From positions 558,001 to 622,000 of the forward strand of contig JAGTWN010000004.1 of assembly GCA_018842655.1 (NCBI GenBank): DNA of 64,000 bases. The letters run 5' to 3'. Source of the stretch: Candidatus Pantoea haifensis. GTDB lineage: Bacteria; Pseudomonadota; Gammaproteobacteria; Enterobacterales; Enterobacteriaceae. The stretch's first letter is position 1; each line of letters starts with the position of its first letter. The translations under genes were made by a program, and so were the position numbers. The notes under the pieces were generated by a model. The model searched no databases. It had not been told where the DNA came from and saw nothing but the letters and a program-made list of their open reading frames with translations. Positions 10,822 through 21,124 of the stretch are shown in pieces.

Positions 10822-13436
10822 ATGACGCAACAGCCCCAAATTAAATATCGCCACGATTATCGTGCACCCGATTACACCATAACTGATATTGACCTGACCT
10901 TTGAACTGGACGCTGCCACCACGCGTGTGACAGCGGTAAGTCAGGTGAAACGTTTAGGGGACAACCAGGCTGATTTGCGTCTGGATGGCGAAGCGTTGAC
11001 GTTGATTGCGCTGGAAGTGAACGGACAACCCTGGACGGCTTATCATGAAGATGAAGGCGTGCTGGTGCTGAGCCAGTTACCTGACAGCTTTACGCTGAAA
11101 ATCATCAATGATATCCATCCGGATCAGAATACGGCGCTGGAGGGTTTGTATAAATCCGGTGAGGCGCTCTGTACGCAGTGTGAAGCGGAAGGGTTCCGTC
11201 ATATTACCTGGTATCTGGATCGCCCAGACGTGCTGGCGCGCTTTACCACGACCATCATTGCTGATGAGCAACGCTATCCGTTTTTGCTTTCCAATGGAAA
11301 CCGTGTGGACAGCGGGCATAATGCGCAAGGCCGTCACTGGGTAAAATGGCAAGATCCCTTCCCAAAACCCTGCTACCTGTTTGCGCTGGTCGCGGGAGAT
11401 TTTGACGTATTGCGTGACAGCTTTAAAACCCGCTCCGGCCGGGATGTGGCGCTGGAAATCTTTGTTGATCGCGGCAATCTCGATCGTGCCGACTGGGCGA
11501 TGACCTCGCTGAAAAACAGCATGAAGTGGGATGAAGAACGCTTTGGTCTCGAATATGACCTCGATATTTTTATGATCGTGGCGGTGGACTTCTTCAATAT
11601 GGGCGCCATGGAGAACAAAGGACTCAACGTCTTCAACGCCAAATATGTGCTGGCTAAAGCGGAAACCGCGACCGACAAAGATTATCTCGGTATCGAGGCG
11701 GTCATTGGCCACGAATATTTCCATAACTGGACAGGTAACCGCGTAACCTGCCGCGACTGGTTCCAGCTCAGCCTGAAAGAGGGATTAACCGTGTTCCGCG
11801 ATCAGGAGTTCAGCTCCGATCTCGGCTCGCGTGCGGTAAATCGTATCGACAATGTGCGCATCATGCGTGGGGCGCAGTTTGCCGAGGATGCCAGCCCGAT
11901 GGCACATCCTATTCGCCCTGAACAGGTGATCGAAATGAACAATTTTTACACCTTAACGGTGTATGAAAAAGGTTCTGAAGTGATCCGCATGATGCACACC
12001 CTGTTGGGCGAAGAGAATTTTCAGAAAGGCATGCAGCTTTACTTTGAACGTCACGATGGCAGTGCAGCTACCTGTGATGATTTCGTTCAGGCAATGGAAG
12101 ATGCCTCAAATATCGATTTGTCACAGTTCCGTCGCTGGTACAGCCAGTCGGGCACGCCGGTATTAACGGTGCGTGATGACTATAATCCGGAAATGGAGCA
12201 GTACACGCTGCACGTTACGCAACACACGCCAGCCACAGCCGATCAAAAAGAGAAACTACCGCTGCATATCCCGCTGGATATTGAACTTTATGATGGTGAA
12301 GGCAACGTTATTCCACTTCAGCACAACGGCCATCCAGTGCATAACGTGCTGAACGTGACCGAAGAATTCCAGACCTTCATTTTTGATAACGTCTATTTTC
12401 AACCAGTGCCTTCGCTGCTGCGTGAGTTTTCAGCGCCAGTGAAACTCGACTATAAATGGAGCGATACGCAACTCACCTTTCTGATGCGTCAAGCCCGCAA
12501 CGATTTTGCGCGCTGGGATGCCGCACAAAGCTTGCTGGCTATCTATATTCGCCTGAACGTGGCGCGTCATCAGCAAGGCCAACCGCTGTCGTTACCTTTG
12601 CACGTTGCTGATGCTTTCCGCGCAGTACTGCTTGATCAAAACAGCGATCCGGCATTGACGGCCCTGATCCTGTCGCTGCCAGGCGAAAACGAAATTGCCG
12701 AACTGTTCGATGTTATCGATCCGCAGGCGATTGCCGTGGTGCGGGAAGCATTACTGCGCACGCTGGCAAAAGAGCTGGCAGATGAATTTTACGCCGTTTA
12801 CAACGCCAACCAGCAGGGCGAATACCGCGTTGAACACGCCGCTATTGGGCAACGTTCGCTGAAAAATGTCTGCCTCGGCTACCTGGCCTTTAGTGAAGCG
12901 AAACTGGCCGATCAGCTGGTGAAAACCCAGTATCACCAGGCAACAAACATGACCGATGCACTGGCTGCGCTGTCGGCATCGGTAGCTGCGCAGTTGCCGT
13001 GTCGTGAAGCCTTGCTGACAGCCTTTGACGAACGCTGGTATCAGGATGGCCTGGTGATGGATAAATGGTTCATGCTGCAGGCCACCAGTCCGGCGGCGGA
13101 TGTGCTGACAAAGGTGCGTGAGCTGCTGCATCATCGCGCCTTCAGCATAAGCAATCAAACCGCATTCGTGCGTTGATTGGCGCGTTTGCGTCGGCGAATC
13201 CTGCGGCTTTCCATGCGAAAGATGGCAGTGGCTATCAGTTCCTGGTGGAAATGCTGACCGATCTCAACACGCGCAACCCGCAGGTGGCTGCGCGCATGAT
13301 CGAGCCGCTGATTCGTCTGAAACGTTACGATGCCGATCGCCAGGTATTAATGCGCAACGCGCTTGAACAGTTGAAAGCACTGGATAAGCTGTCGGGCGAT
13401 CTCTATGAGAAGATTACCAAGGCGTTAAACGCCTGA
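10822..13436 (+). CDS. pepN: Aminopeptidase N (one frameshift near the 3' end)
   Basis: This M1-family zinc aminopeptidase is the main broad-specificity aminopeptidase of enteric cytoplasm. The exopeptidase motif GAMEN and the zinc site HEYFHNW...E (in KEGLTVFRDQEF) are present. The frame breaks at about 13153-13159, in SN-PNRIRALIGAF. One base added there joins the last ~90 residues and gives about 871 residues, against 870 in E. coli. It is divergent from pncB across about 240 bp. Confidence 0.96.
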
Positions 13437-13440
13437 TAGC

Positions 13441-13470
13441 AAAATGGCGGGTGAGTAAACCCGCCATTTT
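13441..13470. terminator. Bidirectional terminator between pepN and ssuB
   Basis: An 11-bp stem AAAATGGCGGG / CCCGCCATTTT with an eight-base loop is flanked by A and T runs. It lies just after the pepN stop and abuts the ssuB stop. Confidence 0.9.
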
Positions 13471-14259
13471 TTAACGCTGCTGCGCATAACGCACCGGCTG
13501 GTCGCTTTCTCCGCGCCGCATCACTCGATCTAATACTTCCGCTTCCAGTTCAGCCAGTCGGGCCGAACCTTTACGTCGTGGACGTGGCAGATCAACCAGC
13601 AAATCGAGACCAATCTGACCCTCTTCAATCAGCAATACGCGATCCGCCATCGCAACTGCCTCACTCACGTCGTGCGTCACCAGCAGTACGGTAAAATGGT
13701 GCTCTAACCATAGCGACTCGATCAACCCCTGCATTTCAATACGGGTTAAGGCATCCAGCGCGCCGAGCGGTTCATCCAGCAACAGCAAGCCTGGACGGTG
13801 AATCAATGCACGCGCCAGCGCCACGCGCTGCTTTTGTCCGCCTGACAAAGCGGCAGGCCAGTCATCGGCGCGCCCGGCAAGGCCAACAGCTTCTAACGCC
13901 TCAAGGGCGGCACTGCGCCACGCCCGGCCACGCAGGCCAAGAGCCACATTATCGATCACCTTTTTCCACGGCAGCAAACGGGCATCCTGGAACATCAGAC
14001 GAGTATCGTCTTGCGCCGATTGCAAAGGCGCATTGCCTGCCAGCAGCGTACCGTGTGTGGTTTGCTCCAGGCCAGCCAGCAAACGCAACAGGGTACTCTT
14101 ACCGCAGCCGCTGCGTCCAACTACTGCGACAAACTGCCCCGCCGGAATGTGCAAATTGATCCTGTTCAGAATGGTGCGATTGCCATATTGCTTGCTAACC
14201 GCATTGACACCAACAGGCGTACCGCTATTAAGACGCGCCGGGGAAAGTACGTTACTCAT
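13471..14259 (-). CDS. ssuB: Aliphatic sulfonate ABC transporter ATPase SsuB
   Basis: The 262-residue protein powers sulfonate import with SsuA and SsuC. Walker A is GRSGCGKST, the signature is [15 protein letters not shown] and Walker B is [12 protein letters not shown]. Its ATG overlaps the ssuC stop (ATGA), indicating translational coupling. It is the last gene of the ssuEADCB operon, the same gene content as in E. coli. Confidence 0.96.
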   Translation of the reverse strand: MSNVLSPARLNSGTPVGVNAVSKQYGNRTILNRINLHIPAGQFVAVVGRSGCGKSTLLRLLAGLEQTTHGTLLAGNAPLQSAQDDTRLMFQDARLLPWKKVIDNVALGLRGRAWRSAALEALEAVGLAGRADDWPAALSGGQKQRVALARALIHRPGLLLLDEPLGALDALTRIEMQGLIESLWLEHHFTVLLVTHDVSEAVAMADRVLLIEEGQIGLDLLVDLPRPRRKGSARLAELEAEVLDRVMRRGESDQPVRYAQQR

Positions 14260-15046
14260 GCGTTCTCCTCCTTTCTTTGATATGCCGGATGCCAGCGCAG
14301 CCAGACGCGTTCCAGCAGCAACGCGGTGACGTCGGCCAGCTTACCGAGCAGGGCATAGAGAATAATGGCGACAACCACAACGTCGGTTTGTAAGAACTCG
14401 CGCGCGTTCATCGCCAGATAGCCAATGCCGGCGTTAGCCGAAATGGTTTCAGCCACAATCAGCGTCAGCCACATCAGGCCGAGCGCAAAGCGTACACCCA
14501 CCATAATACCGGGCAGAGCGCCCGGCAGGATGACCTGAATAAACAGGCTCCAGCCGGACAGGCCATAACTGCGCGCCATCTCCACTAAGCCGCGATCGAT
14601 GTTACGAATGCCGTGATAGGTATTGAGGTAAATCGGGAACAGCGTGCCCAGCGCCACCAGGAAAATCTTTGCCGCTTCATCAATACCGAACCACAAAATC
14701 ACCAGGGGGATCAGCGCCAGATGCGGCACGTTGCGTAACATCTGAACGGAAGTATCCAGCAGGCGCTCACCCATCCGTGATGTGCCAGTGATTAAGCCTA
14801 AAATTAAGCCAGCCGACCCCCGATACTGAAGCCGATCAATGCACGCCAGCCGCTGATAGCCAGGTGCTGCCATAGCTCACCGCTGGCGGCCAGGCTGTAA
14901 AAGGTAATAACGATATTTTCTGGCGAAGGCAGAATGCGCGTCGACAGCAAACCGGTTTGCGAAGCAATTTGCCAAATCACAATCAGCAGGGCAGGCAACA
15001 GCCACGGCAATAACTGACTGGAAATGCGCTTGCGTACTTTAGCCAT
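14256..15046 (-). CDS. ssuC: Aliphatic sulfonate ABC permease SsuC (one frameshift)
   Basis: This inner-membrane permease subunit has the BPD_transp_1 fold. I start at [18 protein letters not shown], as in the family. The frame breaks after ALIGFSIGG at the C run 14817-14821; one added base gives [11 protein letters not shown] and joins the rest to about 263 residues. The permease/ATPase contact (EAA) loop region around [10 protein letters not shown] is intact. Confidence 0.93.
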
Positions 15047-15056
15047 GTTGCTCTCC

Positions 15057-16202
15057 TTAGCCCTGAGCCACTTTTTTCTCAGGTGTAAAGTCATTCGCAA
15101 CCGCCTCGCCATGCGCCTGAATAACCCGCGGCTGCGGCACCTGTGGCACGTTTAAATCGAGGTGCGGGAACAGTAACTCGCCCACGCGATAAGCCTCTTC
15201 CAGATGCGGATAGCCAGAGAGAATAAAGGTGTCGATGCCTGATGCTTCATACTCTTTCATGCGCGCGGCGACCGTTGGGCCATCACCAACCAGCGCCGTA
15301 CCGGCACCACTGCGTACCAAACCAACCCCGGCCCAGAGGTTAGGGCTGATTTCCAGTTTGTCACGGCGTCCGCCATGCAGCGCCGCCATACGTTGTTGAC
15401 CCACTGAGTCGGCACGCTGGAAAGCAGCCTGCGCCTTAGCGATGGTGGCATCGTCGACGTTGGCGATCAGCTTATCCGCTGCCTGCCAGGCTTCTTCGTT
15501 GGTTTCGCGCACAATCACATGCAGGCGAATGCCAAAACGCACGGTACGTCCCTGTGCCGCCGCCCTGGCACGCACCTGTTCAATCTTCTCTTTAACCAGA
15601 GCTGGCGGCTCGCCCCATGTCAGATAGACGTCAACCTGCTCGGCAGCCAACGCTTGTGCCGGTTCTGATGAACCCCCAAACCACAACGGCGGACGCGGCT
15701 GCTGTACGGGTTTAAACATCAGCCGCGCACCGCGAACGTTAACGTATTTTCCCTCGTAATCGACCGTTTCACCCTCCAGCACCCGACGCCAGACGCGGGT
15801 AAATTCGGCGGATTCAACGTAACGTTCACGATGGTCAAGGAATACGCCATCGCCCGCCAGCTCTTCCGGATCGCCGCCGGTAACCAGATTAAACAGCGCG
15901 CGGCCGTTTGACAGGCGATCTAAAGTGGCTGCCTGACGCGCCGCCTGGGTAGGTGAAATGACGCCCGGACGCAGCGCCACCAGAAAACGTAAACGTTGAG
16001 TCACCGGAATCAGTGAGGCTGCCACCAGCCAGGCATCTTCGCAGGAGCGCCCCGTAGGAATGAGCACGCCGCCAAAGCCGAGACGATCGGCCGCCTGCGC
16101 AATCTGTTGTAAATAGGCGTGATCGACCGGGCGTGCGCCTTCTGCGGTACCAAGATAGTGACCATCGCCATGAGTAGGCAGAAACCAGAATACAGAGACC
16201 AT
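15057..16202 (-). CDS. ssuD: FMNH2-dependent alkanesulfonate monooxygenase SsuD
   Basis: This 381-residue flavin-dependent monooxygenase has the luciferase-like TIM-barrel fold. It cleaves C1 and longer alkanesulfonates to aldehyde and sulfite, using reduced flavin from SsuE. Family sequence such as [13 protein letters not shown] and [16 protein letters not shown] is intact, and the length equals that of E. coli SsuD. It sits 9 bp after ssuA. RutA in this window belongs to the same superfamily and uses the same oxygenase/reductase arrangement. Confidence 0.97.
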   Translation of the reverse strand: MVSVFWFLPTHGDGHYLGTAEGARPVDHAYLQQIAQAADRLGFGGVLIPTGRSCEDAWLVAASLIPVTQRLRFLVALRPGVISPTQAARQAATLDRLSNGRALFNLVTGGDPEELAGDGVFLDHRERYVESAEFTRVWRRVLEGETVDYEGKYVNVRGARLMFKPVQQPRPPLWFGGSSEPAQALAAEQVDVYLTWGEPPALVKEKIEQVRARAAAQGRTVRFGIRLHVIVRETNEEAWQAADKLIANVDDATIAKAQAAFQRADSVGQQRMAALHGGRRDKLEISPNLWAGVGLVRSGAGTALVGDGPTVAARMKEYEASGIDTFILSGYPHLEEAYRVGELLFPHLDLNVPQVPQPRVIQAHGEAVANDFTPEKKVAQG

Positions 16203-16211
16203 TTTTGCTCC

Positions 16212-17165
16212 TTATTGCGTGACGGCATGCGGATGCCAGATGCGATCGTTGACTGTCACCTTCACTGGCAGTAAATGACGGGCATAAAAGAGGTCAGCGG
16301 TTTGCTGCTGAGCCGCCGCAGTTTTGGCGCTGACCGGTGTAATGGTGGTGGGAGGACGATGCTCGAGATAGCTGGCAATCACCGGCTCCGGTAAACCCAT
16401 CGCCTTTGCCAGCAACGCCGTACTCTGCTGGCGCTGCGTGCGGGTTAACGCATCAGCCTCGCTAAAGGTTTTCAGCACCTTTTGCACGAAGTTGCCGTGC
16501 GCTTCGGCAAAGCTGCGCGTGGCTAAATAGAATGAACCGGTTTGATTCAGCTTACTGCCGTCAACCAATACGCGAACGTTGCCCTGCAGCAAGGCGGCAG
16601 AATAGTAGGGATCCCAGATCGCCCAGGCATCGACATCGCCCTGTTGAAAGGCCGCGCGTGCATCCGCTGGCGTCAGGTAAATCGGCTTAATATCGCTAAA
16701 ACTCAAACCCGCCTGTTGCAGCGCGCGGAGTAAAAGATTGTGTGAGCTGGATCCTTTCTGGAACGCGACTTTTTTGCCTTTCAAATCGGCCACGCTGTTT
16801 AGCGCACTGTTTTTTGCCACCAGAATCACCTCAGCCTGCGGCTTCGGCGGTTCAGCGCCGACATAGAGCAAGTCGGCACCCGCGGCCTGCGCAAACAGCG
16901 GTGGAATATCACCCGTGCTGCCAAGGTCAATGCTGTTAACATTCAGGGCTTCGAGCATTTGTGGTCCCGCCGGAAACTCGATCCACTTGATATGCGTTTG
17001 CGGAAAACGTTGCTCCAGCATCTGATGCGTTTTGGCTAACACCATGCTGACCGAGCCTTTCTGATACCCCACGCGCAGTACCGAAGGATCTTTCTCCGCC
17101 GCATATGCCTGTAAGCTCAGCAGTAAAAGTCCGGCTGTCAGCCATTTTCCTGCGATCCTTTTCAT
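16212..17165 (-). CDS. ssuA: Aliphatic sulfonate periplasmic binding protein SsuA
   Basis: The 317-residue solute receptor starts with a classical signal peptide ending AYA, then AEKDPSVLRVGYQKGS. This NMT1/TauA-like fold captures alkanesulfonates in the periplasm for SsuBC. It lies between ssuE and ssuD with gaps of about 10 bp, so the genes are probably one transcript. Confidence 0.96.
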   Translation of the reverse strand: MKRIAGKWLTAGLLLLSLQAYAAEKDPSVLRVGYQKGSVSMVLAKTHQMLEQRFPQTHIKWIEFPAGPQMLEALNVNSIDLGSTGDIPPLFAQAAGADLLYVGAEPPKPQAEVILVAKNSALNSVADLKGKKVAFQKGSSSHNLLLRALQQAGLSFSDIKPIYLTPADARAAFQQGDVDAWAIWDPYYSAALLQGNVRVLVDGSKLNQTGSFYLATRSFAEAHGNFVQKVLKTFSEADALTRTQRQQSTALLAKAMGLPEPVIASYLEHRPPTTITPVSAKTAAAQQQTADLFYARHLLPVKVTVNDRIWHPHAVTQ

Positions 17166-17175
17166 CTGTTAGTCC

Positions 17176-17727
17176 TTATACCGCTTGCGCGACAGGGTAG
17201 TGATGACGGGTGAGCGCCAGCCAAAACGCGTCGATAGCGTCGTCGAGGCGTTGCGCCAGCGATGAATGCAACTCGGGATGACGATCGTACTGGGTGATCT
17301 GGTTATCTTCGGCATAGACGCCATGCAAAATTTCCTGTGCCTTGAGTGCGTTAAGCACAGGTTTAAGGGCGTAATCCAGCGCCAGCATATGGCCGGAACT
17401 GCCGCCGCTGGCTAAAGGCAGCACCACTTTATGTTCCAGCGCCCGTTCGGGCAGTAAATCCAGTAGCGTTTTCAGCGCCCCCGAAAAAGAGGCTTTATAA
17501 ACCGGCGTAGCCACAATAAATCCATCTGCGAGCATCAAATCTTCACGCAAGGCCAGCAGTGCAGGAGCATCAAAGCGCGCCTGAATAAGATCGTCCGGCT
17601 GGAAGTTATGAATATTCCACGGCATGACCTCTACGCCGCGCGCTTCGAGCTTGTGTTGGCAAATCGACAGCAGTGAAGTCGAACGTGATGGAAATCGCGG
17701 GCTACCCGCCAGTGTCAGAACGCGCAT
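17176..17727 (-). CDS. ssuE: NADPH-dependent FMN reductase SsuE
   Basis: The 183-residue flavodoxin-like reductase supplies FMNH2 to SsuD. The start MRVLTLAGSPRFPSRSTSLL matches E. coli SsuE. AAGGAG lies five bases before this ATG and overlaps a possible GTG at 17731-17733, so I prefer the ATG. It is the first gene of the ssu operon. The operon is normally switched on during sulfate starvation through Cbl/CysB; I could not identify a specific site. Confidence 0.95.
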   Translation of the reverse strand: MRVLTLAGSPRFPSRSTSLLSICQHKLEARGVEVMPWNIHNFQPDDLIQARFDAPALLALREDLMLADGFIVATPVYKASFSGALKTLLDLLPERALEHKVVLPLASGGSSGHMLALDYALKPVLNALKAQEILHGVYAEDNQITQYDRHPELHSSLAQRLDDAIDAFWLALTRHHYPVAQAV

Positions 17728-18494
17728 CGCCACTCCTTATAATTAAAAGTTATTGACTATCTAATGTTGAGAACTAATGTCTTCATCCTGGCAGAGCAGG
17801 CGGCAGGGCTTAAATGATTTATCCGGTAATCAAAACGCAGAATTGGCATAAAGCGGATAATTCAAAACAGCCTGTTAAACAAAAGGGCGGGAGCGGTTAC
17901 GATAAATCTTAAATATCAACAAATGGGCTTTAGCACACATTAAAGCCCGTGATGCGATTTGCGATATTGCTGACATTGTTATGGCTAATTTATCCCTGTT
18001 GCCATTCATTATCATCAGCAGTACCGCAGGCAAGTGTTGATAAAAGAAAAAACAGGGCGTAACCCGAAAGGAAACGTAAAAATACGCTAAAAATCAAAAG
18101 GGTTTTTAAAGGAAGGGATTATTTTATTCAGATTAATTGCACAGGCATCAGTGTAATGAAATTTGTTCTTCAGCGTATAAGTTAACGCCGCGTTGAGTAC
18201 AGGCATACAGACTTATTAATATTCCCGGACATTTAAGCGGCATAACGTCAATCAACGTTAAACGCCTAAAAGCCCTGATAGTGCTGAATCATGCAGTGTG
18301 TTAAACATTCTGTCAGGTCAGGGTGATGCTTTAACCATTTTCCGTATAGGTATTTCACTGCTTCAGGTATTAAGATTAAGCCGCACAGGGAAAACCGCTA
18401 TTTATTTTTCATTTACCCATAACAATATTTCGGGTTCAGCCACTGCGTAAGCAGGCGGATCCTATTCCTTTTTTCTTACAGCAGAGAATCGCAT
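17728..18494. other. Long AT-rich intergenic region, ssuE to glycosyltransferase
   Basis: This 767-bp stretch separates the divergent ssu operon and glycan genes. It should hold the ssuE promoter near its left end and a promoter for the glycosyltransferase, but I see no convincing protein, RNA gene or terminator. AT content rises toward the glycosyltransferase, as is common next to surface-polysaccharide genes. A JUMPstart-like segment inside it is listed separately. Confidence 0.6.
17869..17897 (+). promoter_or_regulatory. Degenerate JUMPstart/ops-like element
   Basis: CTGTTAA is followed after six bases by GGGCGGGAGCGGT. The JUMPstart consensus has CTGTTAA, four bases, then GGGGCGGTAGCGTG, whose 3' half is the RfaH-recruiting ops sequence GGCGGTAGCGTG. 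The local ops-like string GGCGGGAGCGGT matches 9 of 12 and differs at T6, a base important for RfaH. Orientation fits the glycosyltransferase, but the distance (about 600 bp) is long. It may be a relic or chance. Confidence 0.3.
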
Positions 18495-19475
18495 ATGTCT
18501 GACATCCTTTTATCGGTCATCATTCCGACTTACAACGTTGAAAAATACATTGTTGAGTGCGTCGATTCCTTGTTACGGCAAGTTAAATCGCCAAATGAAA
18601 TAATTATTGTTAACGATGGATCTACTGACGGAACGCTTGCCTTAATTGAGCAGAATTATGCGCACCTTTCTCATATCCGCGTTATTACGATTGAAAACGG
18701 CGGGTTAGGCAATGCGCGCGACACTGGCATTGCGCTGGCAAAAGGCAAATTCTTATTCTTTTGCGACCCGGATGATGTGGTAGGTGAAGGCCTGGTGAGT
18801 GAGTTGAAAACCGTCAGTGAAAAGCATCCTGACACTGAGCTTTTTTGCTTCAATTCATGCGTTTATGAAGATGGTAATATCACTATAACCTCGCCAAAAG
18901 TGCGGCATGAAATCTTTGGCGTACAGCGGCCTCAGGATGTTTTTGCGCGCCTGTTGCGTAACGGCAGCTATACATCAGCGGTATGGAATTATGCCGTCAA
19001 AAGAGAGGTTGTTGAGCAATATCATCTGCGTTTTATTCGGCGTGTGCATGAAGATCATAATTTCACGCTCTCTGTATTTATGAAATGTAAACAGGCCTGG
19101 GTTAGCCGTCAGGTCTATTATAAGCAGCGTATTCGCACTGGATCGTTAACCAACAGTACCAAAGGCGATGATTTTTTCTTTCAGCGATATGATGCGTTTA
19201 TTCATTCCTACAGTACGCTCAACAGTTCTTTGGCCAAATCAGAACGGCGTAATGCGTTAGAGAAAGAGTATTTAATCCATTCTTTCCGCCTGATGATTTA
19301 TCTTTCTCTTTATAATCAAACACCCGTGCCAGAATATGTACGTAACGCTATTCGTTTCCTTGGGCGAAACGTTAAAACAAATAACGCCAAAGAGTGGTTG
19401 CTGTTCAATCGTCCGGAAATATTTATTCTGTTGCAAAACTATAAAGTGAAGAAAGAGATGAAAGGTGCCGCCTGA
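18495..19475 (+). CDS. Family 2 glycosyltransferase
   Basis: The 326-residue GT-A protein opens with LSVIIPTYNVEKYIVECVDSL and IIIVNDGSTDGT, typical of GT2. The metal-binding DXD position is CDPDD at about residues 91-95, and a likely catalytic acidic pair is EDHNFT near residue 187. The C-terminal third is basic and aromatic, suggesting peripheral attachment to the inner membrane. It probably adds a sugar to a lipid-linked or LPS glycan. Its partner, a flippase gene, follows after about 210 bp. K-12 has fimbrial genes at this position. Donor and acceptor cannot be read from sequence. Confidence 0.88.
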   Translation: MSDILLSVIIPTYNVEKYIVECVDSLLRQVKSPNEIIIVNDGSTDGTLALIEQNYAHLSHIRVITIENGGLGNARDTGIALAKGKFLFFCDPDDVVGEGLVSELKTVSEKHPDTELFCFNSCVYEDGNITITSPKVRHEIFGVQRPQDVFARLLRNGSYTSAVWNYAVKREVVEQYHLRFIRRVHEDHNFTLSVFMKCKQAWVSRQVYYKQRIRTGSLTNSTKGDDFFFQRYDAFIHSYSTLNSSLAKSERRNALEKEYLIHSFRLMIYLSLYNQTPVPEYVRNAIRFLGRNVKTNNAKEWLLFNRPEIFILLQNYKVKKEMKGAA

Positions 19476-19677
19476 TTCTGAAAAAACAGCGGTGATATTG
19501 AGAGTGCCTTTGATAAATGAGAAGGTAATTATATCCGTTGTACTTTGGGTTGCCGTGACCATCTGGCTACAGGGTTTTCAGTCTCTCAAATACCGGCGCA
19601 TGTTCTTCAGCCCCGGTATTTTTTGCGAGCTTGCCGGACGCCTGCAACGCAAGTTTGGATATAAGCAATGTGTATAA
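19465..19677 (+). CDS. Possible small membrane protein
   Basis: An ORF of up to 70 codons starts with GTG and overlaps the end of the glycosyltransferase by 11 bp. It contains one hydrophobic segment (VIISVVLWVAVTIWL) followed by a basic tail. An alternative TTG start near 19510 would give about 55 residues. No clear Shine-Dalgarno site supports either start, and I recognise no family. It could be a real small membrane partner or chance coding between two glycan genes. Confidence 0.3.
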   Translation: MPPDSEKTAVILRVPLINEKVIISVVLWVAVTIWLQGFQSLKYRRMFFSPGIFCELAGRLQRKFGYKQCV

Positions 19678-19689
19678 GGTTGTTGTGAC

Positions 19690-20990
19690 ATGGCAAAAGT
19701 GCTTGATAAGAGTTTAGTGGTCAACATTTTATCGTTGCTGGCCTATCGTGGCGCATCGTTTCTGTTCCCACTGGCAACGCTGCCCTATCTGGCGCGCATT
19801 TTGGGCGTTGAACAGATGGGGATACTGGCATTAGCCATTGCCTGTGTTCTTTATTGCAGCACCATATCGGACTGGGGATTTAATGTTTTTACCACTAAGG
19901 ATATTGCCCATCATCGCGATGATAAAGCGCGTGTCACGCAGCTTTTCTGGTCAACATTCAATGCCAAACTGATGCTGTTGCTGTTAACCAGTGCCGTTTT
20001 GCTGTCAGCAACCTGGTTTAACCCCTCCTGGCATTCGCTGTTTTTTATTATCCTGGCCAACTGTACCACCCTGATCGGATCGCTGTTTTCATTTGGCTGG
20101 CTGATGCAGGGATTCGAAAAACTGGGTAAAACCGCAGTGATCGCGACCTTTGGTAATTTTTGCGCAATACCGCTGACCTTTTTGCTGGTTAAAACCCCAG
20201 ACGATACCTGGCTCGCGGCATTGATACCCGGCGCGGTATCAATCATTAGCGCACTCATTACCCTGAAATTTGTATTAGAGATGAAGGTCATCGGGCGCTA
20301 TCGCTTTGAGCCACGCGAAATCAAACAGCGCATCACCGACAGTGTGGATGTGTTTATTGCTATTGCCGGGGCCAATTTGTTTAACAGCGTTAACGTGGTG
20401 ATCCTCGCCAGCTTTACCTCGCACTATATGGTGGGAATTTACAACGGTGCCGATCGCTTACGTAAGGCCGCGAACTCGGTGCCTGAACAAATTGGTAGTG
20501 CTTTTTCCCTCGCGTGAGTCACCTGTTTGGTCGCGATAAACTGGCCGCAATTGCGGCGACGCGAAAAAGTTTGCTGATCTCCTTTTCGCTCAGCCTGTCG
20601 ATTGTCATCTTTACCTGGTTCTTTGCCGATGAAGTGGTTTCACTGCTGCTGGGTAAAGATTTCATCCCTTCGGCAGATGTGTTGCGGGTATTTGTGGTCT
20701 GCTTCCTGTTTGGCAATATCTCCTATCCCGCCGGGCTTCAAATCCTGATACCGCACGGGCTGGCGCGCCAACGTATGCTGGTAATGATGGCGGCTGGCGT
20801 CATCAACGTGCCGATTTGCTGTTTTCTTGCCTGGCAATATGGCGCGATCGGCGCGGCCTGGTCGATGGTCATGGCTGAAGCCTTTGTCTGTATCGGTATC
20901 TTTGGCATCATGGCCCGCCACGGTATTCTGCGTGAATACCTGTTTCCTGCCCGCACAGACGTGGCCCCTGTCAACGACAGTGCAGTGTAA
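19690..20990 (+). CDS. Wzx-type oligosaccharide flippase (one frameshift)
   Basis: This polytopic membrane protein belongs to the polysaccharide-export part of the MOP (MVF/MATE) superfamily, which flips undecaprenyl-linked glycans to the periplasmic face. The N-terminus ([29 protein letters not shown]) is typical of the family. The frame breaks at the T run 20502-20506. One added T gives [15 protein letters not shown], recovering the common FPRVS motif, and makes one protein of about 433 residues. It pairs with the upstream glycosyltransferase, but no polymerase or further transferases accompany them. Confidence 0.88.
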
Positions 20991-21124
20991 GATCAAGCCA
21001 GACGCAATCTCTGCTTGTCAGCCTCGTGGTTCGATTTACTTTTGCGCCAGAGCACTTTACCATTCTGGCGCACAAATTCCCGTGCACCGACTTTCACGAT
21101 CGCTTTCGTCCTTCAGGAGAGTGC

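Noticed and set aside
11077-11724. Long antisense frame (215 codons) opposite pepN
   Set aside because: It is a codon-bias shadow of a strongly conserved gene; no start signal and no family.
21000-21030. PurR-like ACGCAA sequence upstream of pyrD
   Set aside because: Only one half of the operator is recognisable, so I cannot support a PurR site.
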